This document shows positions 55,253 through 64,000 of a stretch of 64,000 nucleotides of DNA, piece after piece. The notes beneath the pieces were generated by a model. The model was not told where the DNA came from and made no database searches. It was given only the letters and a program-made list of their open reading frames with translations. Position 1 is the first letter of the stretch, and each line of letters starts with the position of its first letter. The position numbers were made by a program, and so were the translations under genes. The DNA is from Thiothrix litoralis (GTDB lineage: Bacteria > Pseudomonadota > Gammaproteobacteria > Thiotrichales > Thiotrichaceae), in contig NZ_CP072801.1 of the NCBI RefSeq assembly GCF_017901135.1, forward strand, positions 3,345,501-3,409,500, in the 5' to 3' direction.

Positions 55253-55734
55253 GACTTACCCGTTTCTGGATTATTCAAATCTTCATTATTGCATCACTGT
55301 TTGCCATCCTGATCGGCAGCTACCTGTTCTCGTTTGGCTGGTTTGCCACCAAGCCCACTCTAGTGAAACAGGCCGCACCCAGCACTGCGCCAGTCAGCGT
55401 CACACAAACCGAACAAGCAACACTAGCACCGCCCGCAACATGCGGCACAGCGGGGAAAATCCCTTCACTAAGCGACATTGCGGACAGTTTGGGCAGTCAT
55501 GATGCGCAACGGCAAACAAGCTGTTTCAGCTTCTTACAAGCCGAAAGCATGGCAGGCGACAAGGGTGCAGTGTTGTGGCTAGGCCGGGCATACCATAATG
55601 GTTGGGGTGTAGCGAAAAATCTGGAAGAAGCGACCAACCATTACCAGCAGGCCGCGACGGCTGATGACGCCGCTACCCGTGATTCTGCCAAGCAATGGTT
55701 GCAACAGTTGCAGCAAGAACAGCCGCAACTGTGA
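55249..55734 (+). CDS. Membrane-anchored Sel1-repeat protein
   Basis: 161 residues. One N-terminal transmembrane helix (FWIIQIFIIASLFAILIGSY), a Ser/Thr/Pro-rich spacer, then a Cys-containing segment and one clear Sel1-like repeat (GDKGAVLWLGRAYHNGWGVA followed by LEEATNHYQQAA). Sel1 repeats mediate protein contacts, often in the envelope. ATGA overlap with the SBP-LysM gene implies a shared complex or pathway. No enzymatic motif was seen. Confidence 0.8.
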   Translation: MRLTRFWIIQIFIIASLFAILIGSYLFSFGWFATKPTLVKQAAPSTAPVSVTQTEQATLAPPATCGTAGKIPSLSDIADSLGSHDAQRQTSCFSFLQAESMAGDKGAVLWLGRAYHNGWGVAKNLEEATNHYQQAATADDAATRDSAKQWLQQLQQEQPQL

Positions 55735-55740
55735 CTGGCT

Positions 55741-56379
55741 TTAAACCTGCCAGTTAACAAAGTTTTCCAGCAGTTTCAGGCCATCATCGGCGGACTTTTC
55801 AGGGTGCGCCTGAATCGCGAACACATTGTCACGCGCAATCGCTGACGCATAGCTGATGCCGTATTCGGTAGACCCGGCAATCAGATCTGGCGTTACTGGC
55901 TCCACGTAGTAGCTGTGCACGAAATAGAAGCGTGCCCCGTCGGGGATGCCTTTCCACAGCGGGTGTTCCATCTGCTGCCACACCTGATTCCAACCCATTT
56001 GCGGAATCTTCAGGCGCACACCGATTTCCTGATGCACGGTGCCGAAATAGCGCACGTTGCCTTCATACACACCGAGGCATTCGATACCGCTGTTTTCTTC
56101 GGAATGCTGCATCAATACCTGCATTCCCATGCAAATGCCGAGGAAGGGTTTGGTCTGGATGACTTCGCGCACCACGTCCGCCATGCCACGGGTTTCGAGT
56201 TCACGCATACAGTCACGCGCCGCACCTTGCCCCGGAAACACCACTTTGTCCGCTTGCAAAATCATGTCAGGGTCGGCGGTAATCACCACGCTGGCAGCCG
56301 TTCCGGCAGCGTGGGCGACGGCGCGTTCCACCGAGTGCAGGTTGCCCATGTTGTAGTCGATGATAGCGATTTTTTGCAT
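55741..56379 (-). CDS. hisH: Imidazole glycerol phosphate synthase, glutamine amidotransferase subunit
   Basis: 212 residues. Class I glutaminase with nucleophile Cys in FLGICMGMQVLMQ and the His/Glu pair in AIQAHPEKS; starts [20 protein letters not shown]. It feeds ammonia to HisF in histidine synthesis. It overlaps hisB by one base. hisA and hisF, which follow hisBH in many gammaproteobacteria, are not next; the gene meets the Sel1 gene tail to tail with six bases between the stops. Confidence 0.96.
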   Translation of the reverse strand: MQKIAIIDYNMGNLHSVERAVAHAAGTAASVVITADPDMILQADKVVFPGQGAARDCMRELETRGMADVVREVIQTKPFLGICMGMQVLMQHSEENSGIECLGVYEGNVRYFGTVHQEIGVRLKIPQMGWNQVWQQMEHPLWKGIPDGARFYFVHSYYVEPVTPDLIAGSTEYGISYASAIARDNVFAIQAHPEKSADDGLKLLENFVNWQV

Positions 56380-56972
56380 TACAGCGACCCTTTGGTGGAT
56401 GGCATGATGCCCGCCATGCGCGGGTCGAGTTCCAGCGCCATGCGCAGCGCCCGCCCGAAGGCTTTGAAAACAGTTTCGGCAATGTGGTGAGAATTGCGCC
56501 CTTTGAGATTGTCGATGTGCAGCGACACTAACGCATGATTCACGAAACCTTGGAAAAATTCGTAAAACAAATCCGTTTCAAACGCACCAATGCTGGAACG
56601 GGGGTATTCCACCTGATGTTCTAGCCCCGGTCTGCCGGAAAAGTCGATAACCACGCGGGAAAGCGCTTCATCCAACGGCACATAGGCGTGCCCGTAACGG
56701 CGGATGCCTTTCTTGTCGCTGACGGCTTTCGCAAAAGCCTGCCCCAAGGTAATGCCGATGTCTTCGACACTGTGGTGGTCGTCGATGTGCTTATCACCCT
56801 TGCATTCGATGTCGAGGTCGATCATGCCGTGGCGGGCAACCTGATCGAGCATGTGTTCGAGGAAGGGGATGCCGGTGTCAAAGCGGGCTTTGCCGGTACC
56901 ATCGAGGTTGACGGTGACGCGGATTTGGGTTTCGAGTGTGTTGCGTTCTACGCTGGCGGTACGTGCGGTCAT
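56379..56972 (-). CDS. hisB: Imidazoleglycerol-phosphate dehydratase
   Basis: 197 residues, the monofunctional form without a phosphatase domain. Manganese-binding motifs [23 protein letters not shown] and the C-terminal [19 protein letters not shown] are intact. Catalyses the sixth step of histidine synthesis. Upstream lie about 90 bases, then the convergent-free end of the fructosamine-kinase gene on the same strand, so hisBH could have their own promoter there. Confidence 0.97.
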   Translation of the reverse strand: MTARTASVERNTLETQIRVTVNLDGTGKARFDTGIPFLEHMLDQVARHGMIDLDIECKGDKHIDDHHSVEDIGITLGQAFAKAVSDKKGIRRYGHAYVPLDEALSRVVIDFSGRPGLEHQVEYPRSSIGAFETDLFYEFFQGFVNHALVSLHIDNLKGRNSHHIAETVFKAFGRALRMALELDPRMAGIMPSTKGSL

Positions 56973-57059
56973 AGCTAAACCTGTAACAGTGAGTTTGCCC
57001 AGATTCTAACACAGTGGGTGGCTTGCTCTCTATGCTCCAATACCACAGCCCCTACCGTG

Positions 57060-57941
57060 CTACCCTGCCAGCAGCTTTTCCGTCATCCGCGCCGCCTGTT
57101 CCCCGTAACTCCCGCCGAATAAGTTGAAATGGTTGAGGATGTGATACAGGTTGTACAGCGTCTTACGTACCGCATAGCCGCTATCCACCGGCCATGCCGC
57201 CTGATAAGCCGCGTAAAAATCTTCCCCGAAGCCACCAAACAGCTCGGTCATGGCAAGGTCGGTTTCACGGTCGCCGTAATACACCGCCGGGTCGTAAACC
57301 ACCGGGCTGCCATCCGCGAGATAAGCCAGATTGCCACCCCACAAGTCACCGTGCAGCAAGGAGGCTACAGGCTGGTAGTCAGTGAAGAAAGCGCCTAATG
57401 CATCCTTAAGCTGCATCCCCAATTCATACGACCGACCGGGGTAGCCATTGCGCCGCGCCCGTTCAAGCTGAAAACCGAGGCGGTATTGCTGCCAAAAGCT
57501 CACCCAATCAGCATCTTGTGGATTACGTTGCGGGCTAGCACCAATGGTATTGTCACGGAACCAGCCATGTTGAGCGGCAGTATAACGGTGCAGCGCCGCC
57601 AGTTGTTCACCAGCCTGCGAGAGGTTGCCCAGATTTTGCAGCGGCAAGTATTCCAGCAGTAAGTAAGCGTGATTCCCCTCGACACCATAGCCCAACGGCT
57701 CAGGTGCACGTAGGGTGTTACTGGCGCGAATAGCTGCCAGCCCCGCTGTTTCTGCTGCAAACATTTCCAGCATACTGGCTTGATTCAGCTTAAGGAAATA
57801 GCGGGAACCATCGGCAAGTGTTACCTTATTGGTTTGGTTGATACACCCGCCACTGGCGGCTTCAACGCTGCGGATAACAACAGCATTCCCCACATGGCGC
57901 TGGAGCACAAGTTGGGTCAGGGTGGTGGTGTTAGGTTTCAC
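57060..57941 (-). CDS. Fructosamine kinase family protein
   Basis: 293 residues of the fructosamine-3-kinase/aminoglycoside-phosphotransferase superfamily. Seen: YFLKLNQ (ATP Lys), the Brenner-type HGDLWGGNLAY with its catalytic Asp, VVYDPAVYYGDRETDLAMTELFGG metal motif. Bacterial members (YniA type) phosphorylate ribulosamines or fructosamines on glycated proteins for deglycation. It diverges from the MipA/OmpV gene with 19 bases between start codons, so the two promoters lie inside each other's coding ends. Confidence 0.92.
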   Translation of the reverse strand: MKPNTTTLTQLVLQRHVGNAVVIRSVEAASGGCINQTNKVTLADGSRYFLKLNQASMLEMFAAETAGLAAIRASNTLRAPEPLGYGVEGNHAYLLLEYLPLQNLGNLSQAGEQLAALHRYTAAQHGWFRDNTIGASPQRNPQDADWVSFWQQYRLGFQLERARRNGYPGRSYELGMQLKDALGAFFTDYQPVASLLHGDLWGGNLAYLADGSPVVYDPAVYYGDRETDLAMTELFGGFGEDFYAAYQAAWPVDSGYAVRKTLYNLYHILNHFNLFGGSYGEQAARMTEKLLAG

Positions 57942-57960
57942 TTAATTTGACACTAGGATC

Positions 57961-58698
57961 ATGAATATGAAGTATACATTGTGTGCCGCAATGGCATTGT
58001 TGGCAACCCTTCCCGCCCATGCTGACGACAGCGCCACCGCAGGCTGGAATGTGGGTTTGGCTGCGACCGTTAGCCAATCGCCCTTTGTTGATGGTGATGC
58101 GGCACTGAGTGGCAAACCTGTCATGCTCGGCAACAATGAGTTTGATATTGCAGGCCCTACACTATCCTTAAGCGCCACCCCGCAACGCGAGTTTTATATC
58201 GGCGCGGGTCTGGATGACTGGGATTATGAGCGCGGCGACAGCCCCACGCTGCAAGACATGAAATCACTGGATCGCGCCATCAACCTGCGGGTCGGTGGTG
58301 CATGGAAACTCGCCAGCGGCAGCGCTACCGTTGATCTAGCACAAGATGTAGCGGGCGCACACAAAGGTGCTCAGGTCAAAGCACGTTACACCCAACGGCT
58401 TGCCGGGTCATACGCCGCCGTGCGCCCGTATATGGAAGCGCAATGGCTTTCCGCCGACATGACCGACTATTACGTGGGCGTGGATGCGGATGAGGTCAAA
58501 GCAGGCCGCCCAGCCTATCAAGCCGATGCCGCACTGGCACTGAAAGCAGGCGTGCTGCTGGAACAGCCGATCAGTAAACGCCTGACCTTGGTGGGTGAGG
58601 CAAATGTTACCGGCTACGACAGCGCCATCAGTGACAGCCCGATCATCGACAACAGCACCATTTGGGGTGGCGCGATGGGTGTTGCCTACCGCTGGTAA
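57961..58698 (+). CDS. MipA/OmpV-family outer-membrane protein
   Basis: 245 residues. Signal peptide ending LPAHA at about residue 21 (MNMKYTLCAAMALLATLPAHA), then a beta-rich barrel with alternating aromatic residues, the family motif QWLSADMTDYYVGV...AGRPAYQADA, and a C-terminal aromatic end VAYRW typical of outer-membrane insertion. MipA scaffolds peptidoglycan enzymes in E. coli and OmpV-type porins affect antibiotic passage; which applies here is open. Confidence 0.85.
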   Translation: MNMKYTLCAAMALLATLPAHADDSATAGWNVGLAATVSQSPFVDGDAALSGKPVMLGNNEFDIAGPTLSLSATPQREFYIGAGLDDWDYERGDSPTLQDMKSLDRAINLRVGGAWKLASGSATVDLAQDVAGAHKGAQVKARYTQRLAGSYAAVRPYMEAQWLSADMTDYYVGVDADEVKAGRPAYQADAALALKAGVLLEQPISKRLTLVGEANVTGYDSAISDSPIIDNSTIWGGAMGVAYRW

Positions 58699-58704
58699 AA
58701 CGCC

Positions 58705-58965
58705 TTATTTTCCCCCGCTTAATTGCTGAACTTCGGCGATGGCGGGGGCAGAACCTTCAATATCGAACTGAGGTGGGAACGATTCACGTACCGCAAGTAC
58801 CTTCAACTGACCAGCTTTTTCAAGCGCACGAATCTTCATTTCTACCGGATCGGGTTTGGCGGCAGTGCCGTGTATCGTGGCGCGGCTGGTGGGGCTGTTG
58901 TCCGTTGGCGGAGTGCAAGCACTGAGGGTGGCGAGACAAAATGCCAGTGTGCTGAGGGTTTTCAT
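58705..58965 (-). CDS. Small lipoprotein of unknown function
   Basis: 86 residues. The lipoprotein signal MKTLSTLAFCLATLSAC ends in a good lipobox (LSAC); the mature part is charged and Pro-rich with no known domain. ATG 58965 has AAGGA just upstream; the same frame continues to 59025 without a better site. Lies between the malic-enzyme gene (same strand, 63 bases) and the MipA gene (converging). Confidence 0.65.
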   Translation of the reverse strand: MKTLSTLAFCLATLSACTPPTDNSPTSRATIHGTAAKPDPVEMKIRALEKAGQLKVLAVRESFPPQFDIEGSAPAIAEVQQLSGGK

Positions 58966-59028
58966 GATGCGTCCTTGGGTTGAGTGGAGACACAAAAGCT
59001 TGCGTCTCCACGCCCCCATTGTCAAATC

Positions 59029-61302
59029 TTACGCTTTGCGGCTAACCGCTTCTACGCCTGCAAACGCCGCCATGTTCACAATCCCGCGCACCGTGGTACT
59101 TTCCGTGAGGATATGTGCCGGGTAATTCGTACCCACCAGCATAGGCCCAACAGGTGTGCCTTCGCCCAGCATTTTCACCATATTGTAGGCAATGTTCGCT
59201 GAGTTCAGATCCGGGCACACCAGCAAATTGGCTTCGCCTTCAAACGCGGCGTTGGGGAACAAGCGGTCGCGGATTTCCTGTGACAGCGCCGCATCCGCAT
59301 GCATTTCGCCTTCGGCCAAAATGTGCGGGTACTTCTCGCGCAGGATTTCCAACGCTTTGCGCATCTTGTCGGAATGCTCGTTCATGCGGCTGCCAAAGTT
59401 GGAATGCGACAGCAACGCCGCCTTCGGTTCCATCCCAAACCCCGTAATCAGTTCCGCTGCCAGTGCGGTATTGTCAGCAAGCTGTGCGGGCGTAGGTTTG
59501 ACACCTACGTGGGTATCGGACAGGAAATACGTGCCTTTTTTCAGGATCAGCATCGTGACAGCCGCCACGTCAGCCAAGCCGGGGCGAGCGCCAATCAGGT
59601 CACGCACGTAATGCAGATGGGAAATAAAGTTACCTTCTACCCCGCAAATCATCGCATCGGCATCCCCACAACGCACCATCACCGCCGCGATTTGGGTGGT
59701 ACGTGCGGTCATAACACGACGGCTATAGGTCGGGGTAATGCCTTTGCGGCACATCACCGCGTAATGTTCCGCCACATGCTTTTCGTAGTGGGGGTTGTTA
59801 CGCGGGTCAACCACTTCGATGTCTTTGCCGATCTTCAGGCGCAGGTCGTAAGCGGTAATATTGCGCTGAATGCTTTCCGGGTCGCCGATCAGGATCGGTT
59901 TGCAAATGCCGTCATCCACCAGTTGTTGCACCGCATTGATGACACGTTGTGATTCACCTTCGGCAAACACAATGCGCTGCGGGTTGAGTTTGGCGCGTTC
60001 AAACACCGGCTTCATGGTCATGCCGGAGCGGAACACGAAACTTTCCAGTTGACGCCCGTAAGCCTCGAAATCGGTAATCGGGCGAGTAGCAACCCCGCTA
60101 TCCATCGCTGCCTTGGCAACACGCGGCGGGATAATGGTCATCAAGCGCGGGTCAAACGGCTTGGGGATCAGGTAATCGCGCCCGAAGTGGAATTCCGCAC
60201 CACCGTAAGCGGAGACCACTTCGTCGGAAGCTTCGCGGGTGGCAAGGTCGCCAATCGCTTCGACCACGGCGATTTTCATCGCTTCATTGATTTCGGTTGC
60301 GCCCACATCCAACGCACCCCGGAACAGGAACGGGAAGCACAACACGTTGTTAACCTGGTTCGGGTAATCGCTGCGCCCGGTGGCCATAATCGCGTCGGAA
60401 CGCACTTCGTACACCAGTTCCGGGCGGATTTCAGGCTCAGGGTTGGCGAGTGCGAGGATGAGGGGGTTTTCCGCCATCACCCTGACATGCTCCTGCTTGA
60501 GCACACGCGGCGCAGACAGGCCGAGGAAAACATCCACCCCGTCCATCACATCATCCAGCGTGCGGGCGGTGGTGTCGATGGCGTAAGCGGCATTGTACGG
60601 GTTCATTTCCTCCTCACGCCCTTTGAAAATGATGCCGAAACGGTCGTTGACGATAATGTTTTCTTTCTTCAGACCCATTTCCACCAGCAGGTTGAGGCAG
60701 GCAATCGCTGCCGCACCCGCGCCGGAACACACCAGCTTGATGTCTTCGATATTCTTGCCTGCGACGCGCAAACCGTTACGGATAGCGGCTGCCACGCAAA
60801 TCGCCGTACCGTGCTGGTCGTCGTGGAACACCGGGATTTTCATGCGGGCTTTCAGACGCTTTTCCACCTCAAAGCATTCTGGCGCTTTGATGTCTTCGAG
60901 GTTGATGCCGCCAAAAGTGGGTTCCATCAGGGCGATGGCTTCGACCAATTTATCCACATCCAGCGTGTCCAACTCGATGTCGAAAGCGTTCACACCGGCG
61001 AATTTCTTGAACAGTACCGCCTTGCCTTCCATGACGGGCTTGGAGGCCAGTGCGCCAATCGACCCTAGCCCCAGCACCGCTGTGCCGTTGGAAATCACCG
61101 CTACCAGATTGCCACGGGTGGTGTAATTGGCCGCCAACGTCGGGTCGGCGGCAATCGCCAGACTCGCTGCCGCCACACCAGGGGAATACGCCAGTGCCAG
61201 ATCGCGCTGGTTGGTCATGTTTTTGGTCGGGGTCACTTCGAGTTTGCCCGGCTGCGGGAATTCGTGGTAATCAAGCGCGGCTTGGTCTAGTTCGTCTTTC
61301 AT
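59029..61302 (-). CDS. maeB: NADP-dependent malic enzyme with C-terminal phosphotransacetylase domain
   Basis: 757 residues: malic enzyme N and NAD(P)-binding domains (LALAYSPGVAAASLAI, FHDDQHGTAICVAAAIRNGL, KLVCSGAGAAAIACLNLL) to about residue 430, then a phosphotransacetylase-like domain (ESQRVINAVQQLVDDG, VVDPRNNPHYE, MRCGDADAMICGVEGNF) to the end. MaeB decarboxylates malate to pyruvate and makes NADPH; in these fusions the PTA part binds acetyl-CoA as an allosteric site. Facing the dctPQM operon across 245 bases, it would turn imported C4-dicarboxylates into pyruvate. Confidence 0.95.
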   Translation of the reverse strand: MKDELDQAALDYHEFPQPGKLEVTPTKNMTNQRDLALAYSPGVAAASLAIAADPTLAANYTTRGNLVAVISNGTAVLGLGSIGALASKPVMEGKAVLFKKFAGVNAFDIELDTLDVDKLVEAIALMEPTFGGINLEDIKAPECFEVEKRLKARMKIPVFHDDQHGTAICVAAAIRNGLRVAGKNIEDIKLVCSGAGAAAIACLNLLVEMGLKKENIIVNDRFGIIFKGREEEMNPYNAAYAIDTTARTLDDVMDGVDVFLGLSAPRVLKQEHVRVMAENPLILALANPEPEIRPELVYEVRSDAIMATGRSDYPNQVNNVLCFPFLFRGALDVGATEINEAMKIAVVEAIGDLATREASDEVVSAYGGAEFHFGRDYLIPKPFDPRLMTIIPPRVAKAAMDSGVATRPITDFEAYGRQLESFVFRSGMTMKPVFERAKLNPQRIVFAEGESQRVINAVQQLVDDGICKPILIGDPESIQRNITAYDLRLKIGKDIEVVDPRNNPHYEKHVAEHYAVMCRKGITPTYSRRVMTARTTQIAAVMVRCGDADAMICGVEGNFISHLHYVRDLIGARPGLADVAAVTMLILKKGTYFLSDTHVGVKPTPAQLADNTALAAELITGFGMEPKAALLSHSNFGSRMNEHSDKMRKALEILREKYPHILAEGEMHADAALSQEIRDRLFPNAAFEGEANLLVCPDLNSANIAYNMVKMLGEGTPVGPMLVGTNYPAHILTESTTVRGIVNMAAFAGVEAVSRKA

Positions 61303-61336
61303 AGCGGTCTGTTATCCTCTCTATTTTTAGCGGGAG

Positions 61337-61385
61337 GTGGCGGAATTCCGCCGCCTGACAAAATGCCTTCTGGCGGGATTCCGCC
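61337..61385. repeat. Twin GGCGG-nATT-CCGCC palindromes between maeB and dctP
   Basis: A 20-base near-perfect palindrome around GGCGGAATTCCGCC (core 61339-61352) is followed by GGCGG-GATT-CCGCC (61372-61385), 19 bases later. The similar cores suggest a REP/BIME-like pair or the stem parts of a bidirectional structure. No T-run follows. No further copy was found in the window. Confidence 0.6.
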
Positions 61386-61456
61386 GTTTGTCTGATATTA
61401 CCTGACTTTTGTGCAATGCGAAAATATTTATTAAGCAATTGTTTTTAAAAGACTTT

Positions 61457-61499
61457 AAATATTTATCTGTCAAAAGGGCAACGTTGGCACGTTTCTTCC
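61457..61499 (+). promoter_or_regulatory. Possible sigma54 promoter and direct repeat upstream of dctP
   Basis: TTGGCAC at 61484-61490, five bases, then TTCC at 61496-61499 fits the -24/-12 spacing of sigma54 promoters, but the -12 element should be TTGC. A direct repeat AAATATTTAT at 61422-61431 and 61457-61466 lies just upstream and could bind an activator. dctPQM operons are sigma54/DctD-dependent in several proteobacteria. Confidence 0.35.
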
Positions 61500-61529
61500 A
61501 ATATAAACCACTGAATCACACACGTTTAA

Positions 61530-62543
<1,014 letters not shown>

Positions 62544-62553
62544 CCGGGAAAAG

Positions 62554-62586
62554 CCTCTCCCCTGATCGGGGGAGAGGTTTCTCTTT
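62554..62586 (+). terminator. Hairpin attenuator between dctP and dctQ
   Basis: CCTCTCCCC (62554-62562) pairs with GGGGAGAGG (62569-62577) across a six-base loop and is followed by TTTCTCTTT. It resembles a leaky intrinsic terminator that lets receptor mRNA exceed permease mRNA; an RNA-stabilising stem is the alternative. Confidence 0.6.
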
Positions 62587-62623
62587 ACGTGAGGGGTATT
62601 TAGGGAGAGGAGGGAGAACGTCA

Positions 62624-63160
62624 ATGCTCAAGATCATTCACCGTCTCGAAGAAAACATCATTGCACTGCTGCTGGTTGGCATGACGTTGCTGGTGTTCGT
62701 CGAGACTATTTTGCGTTTCGGTTTCGGCATGGGGCTGATGTGGTCAGAGGAACTGACCTTGCATCTATCCGCGTGGATGGTGCTGTTTGGCGCATCCTAT
62801 GGCCTACGGGTCGGGGCGCATATCGGCGTCGACTTTCTGGTTAAAAAGTTTTCGGAAGAGACCCAGCGCATTATCGGCCTGATCATGGTCGCGGCGGCGT
62901 TGGTGTATTGCATCCTGTTCATGTATGGCGCGTGGGAATATCTGGGCAAGATTTATAAGGTAGGCATTGAGCTGAACGATATGTCTATCAAGAAGTGGCA
63001 GGCTCACAGCATCCTGCTGGTCGGTTTCCTGCTGATCGGAATTCGCCTGATCGAAATCGGTATACGGATGTGGCGCTATGAACAGACCATGATCAGTATG
63101 CACGATGAAGCCAAAGAAGTATTGGAACTGCAAAAAGAAGCCGTGGGAGGTTTGAAATGA
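62624..63160 (+). CDS. dctQ: TRAP transporter small permease
   Basis: 178 residues with four hydrophobic helices. The motif WSEELTLHLSAWMVLFGASYGLR and VGAHIGVDF is the DctQ signature. It partners DctM in the membrane. GGGAGAA lies before ATG 62624 and the stop overlaps the dctM start (ATGA). The C-terminal tail after helix 4 is charged and cytoplasmic. Confidence 0.93.
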   Translation: MLKIIHRLEENIIALLLVGMTLLVFVETILRFGFGMGLMWSEELTLHLSAWMVLFGASYGLRVGAHIGVDFLVKKFSEETQRIIGLIMVAAALVYCILFMYGAWEYLGKIYKVGIELNDMSIKKWQAHSILLVGFLLIGIRLIEIGIRMWRYEQTMISMHDEAKEVLELQKEAVGGLK

Positions 63161-64000
63161 CCATTGCCTTCCTATTTATCCTGCTGTTTGCGCTGATCTT
63201 CTTCGGAATGCCAATTGCCATTTCCTTGGGTTTGGCGAGTATCACCACCATCCTGCTGTTTTCGCACGACTCGCTGGGGTCGATTGCGCTGAAGTTTTTT
63301 GAATCACAGTCGGGTCACTATACTTTGCTGGCGATTCCATTTTTCATCCTGTCATCCGCATTCCTTTCCACGGGTGGGGTCGCACGGCGTTTGATTGATT
63401 TTGCGATTGCCGCTATCGGGCATGTGCGCGGCGGGCTGGCGATGGCCTCGGTACTGGCGTGTATGTTGTTTGCGGCGGTTTCCGGTTCTTCCCCTGCCAC
63501 GGTCGCGGCCATTGGTGCAATCGTCATTACCGGCATGGTGCGGGCAGGTTATCCGATGGCGTTTGGCGCGGGTGTTATCACCACGGCCGGAACGCTGGGT
63601 ATTCTGATTCCGCCGTCCATCGTTATGCTGGTGTATTCCGCTGCAACGGAAGTATCAGCGGCGAAAATGTTTGAGGCAGGCTTTATCCCCGGCATCATGA
63701 TGGGCTTGTTACTGATGGTGGCTATCTACATCGTGGCGCGGGTGAAAAAACTGCCTGCGCAACCCTTCCCCGGTTTCCGCACCCTCCTAGTAACCGGCGG
63801 GCGGGCATTGGGTGGGATGATGCTGATCTTCATCGTACTGGGCGCTATTTACGGCGGGGTTGCCAGCCCGACGGAAGCGGCAGCAGTGGCGGCGGTGTAC
63901 GCTTTCCTGATTGCTGTTTACGGCTACCGTGACATTGGCCCGCTGAAAGGCAAGCCGTGGGTAAGCGAAGGCGAGAGCACTAGCGCTGCAATCATGCGTA
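63157..64000 (+). CDS. dctM: TRAP transporter large permease, 5' part (runs off the window)
   Basis: The frame is open from ATG 63157 to the last base, giving 281 residues of a normally 420-plus residue protein. MTIAFLFILLFALIFFGMPI, then SHDSLGSIALKFFESQSGHY, LAIPFFILSSAFLSTGGVA, SGSSPATVAAIGAI, TTAGTLGILIPPS and GVASPTEAAAVAAVYA are DctM landmarks of this sodium-driven importer. It overlaps dctQ by four bases. The 3' end lies to the right of the window. Confidence 0.95.
   Translation, partial: MTIAFLFILLFALIFFGMPIAISLGLASITTILLFSHDSLGSIALKFFESQSGHYTLLAIPFFILSSAFLSTGGVARRLIDFAIAAIGHVRGGLAMASVLACMLFAAVSGSSPATVAAIGAIVITGMVRAGYPMAFGAGVITTAGTLGILIPPSIVMLVYSAATEVSAAKMFEAGFIPGIMMGLLLMVAIYIVARVKKLPAQPFPGFRTLLVTGGRALGGMMLIFIVLGAIYGGVASPTEAAAVAAVYAFLIAVYGYRDIGPLKGKPWVSEGESTSAAIMR

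Noticed and set aside
58986-59009. GGAGAC ... GTCTCC hairpin downstream of maeB considered as a terminator
   Set aside because: The stem is interrupted by an A-C mismatch and neither strand has a T-run after it, so intrinsic termination is not supported.
60049-61068. 339-codon plus-strand frame opposite maeB
   Set aside because: Antisense shadow of the malic-enzyme gene, no plausible domain.

Overview
The window looks like a chromosome segment of a sulfur-oxidising gammaproteobacterium, most likely a Thiothrix-like member of the Thiotrichales. This rests on gene content, not on a marker gene: a SoeABC-type sulfite dehydrogenase operon, a gammaproteobacterial def-fmt-rsmB-ntrYX-trkA-trkH cluster, an inactive-dihydroorotase pyrBC' pair as in pseudomonads, heptosyltransferase I, and DctPQM TRAP transport. 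By eye the GC content is in the mid-to-high fifties, with clearly AT-richer patches at the restriction-modification locus (about 45.8-47.8 kb). No rRNA or tRNA gene and no CRISPR array was seen.

Layout. 0-5 kb: the end of a HipA kinase gene, a cupin, lexA with two inverted operator-like sites, a short FimV-like protein, a lipase-like hydrolase and waaC. 4.67-5.09 kb: a gene-free AT-rich stretch with four DnaA boxes (two perfect) and a parS-like site, a candidate replication origin or DnaA-binding locus. 5-10.8 kb: adenosine kinase, the pyrB-pyrC'-trmL-ribF operon and ispH. 10.8-23 kb: one seven-gene glycogen operon read leftward (pgi-glgC-GH57-malQ-glgB-glgA-glgP) that covers synthesis, branching, remodelling and phosphorolysis; its malQ carries an in-frame palindromic repeat. 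23-35 kb: a lone pseudopilin gene, then the leftward cluster def-fmt-rsmB-DUF4390-ntrY-ntrX-trkA-trkH-trkH. 35-42.4 kb: a LysM lipoprotein, an AlbA/Schlafen-type ATP-binding protein, and soeABC closed by a clear terminator. 42.5-45.8 kb: a SOUL haem-binding protein, YaeQ, an AcuI-type reductase and nadA.

45.8-54.1 kb is the most accessory part: an Eco47II-type restriction enzyme with a methyltransferase bearing a MerR-like N-terminus, a DEAD-box helicase, a YkgJ-like protein, a decayed patch (C-terminal remnant of a probable retron/Septu-type HNH effector, a frameshifted DDE transposase remnant, and a TnpB gene whose 3' end runs into that remnant), and two Gfo/Idh/MocA oxidoreductases. 54.2-64 kb: a solute-binding-domain/LysM fusion with a Sel1-repeat partner, hisBH, a fructosamine kinase, a MipA/OmpV outer-membrane protein, a small lipoprotein, a malic enzyme with a phosphotransacetylase domain, and a dctPQM operon that runs off the right edge.

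Metabolic reading: glycogen storage, C4-dicarboxylate uptake feeding malic enzyme, and sulfite oxidation to the quinone pool fit a mixotrophic sulfur oxidiser. The main candidates for new biology are the DnaA-box/parS region, the repeat-modified amylomaltase, the degenerate NtrX, the TnpB/HNH remnant patch, the MerR-methyltransferase fusion coupled to nadA, and the SBP-LysM protein.
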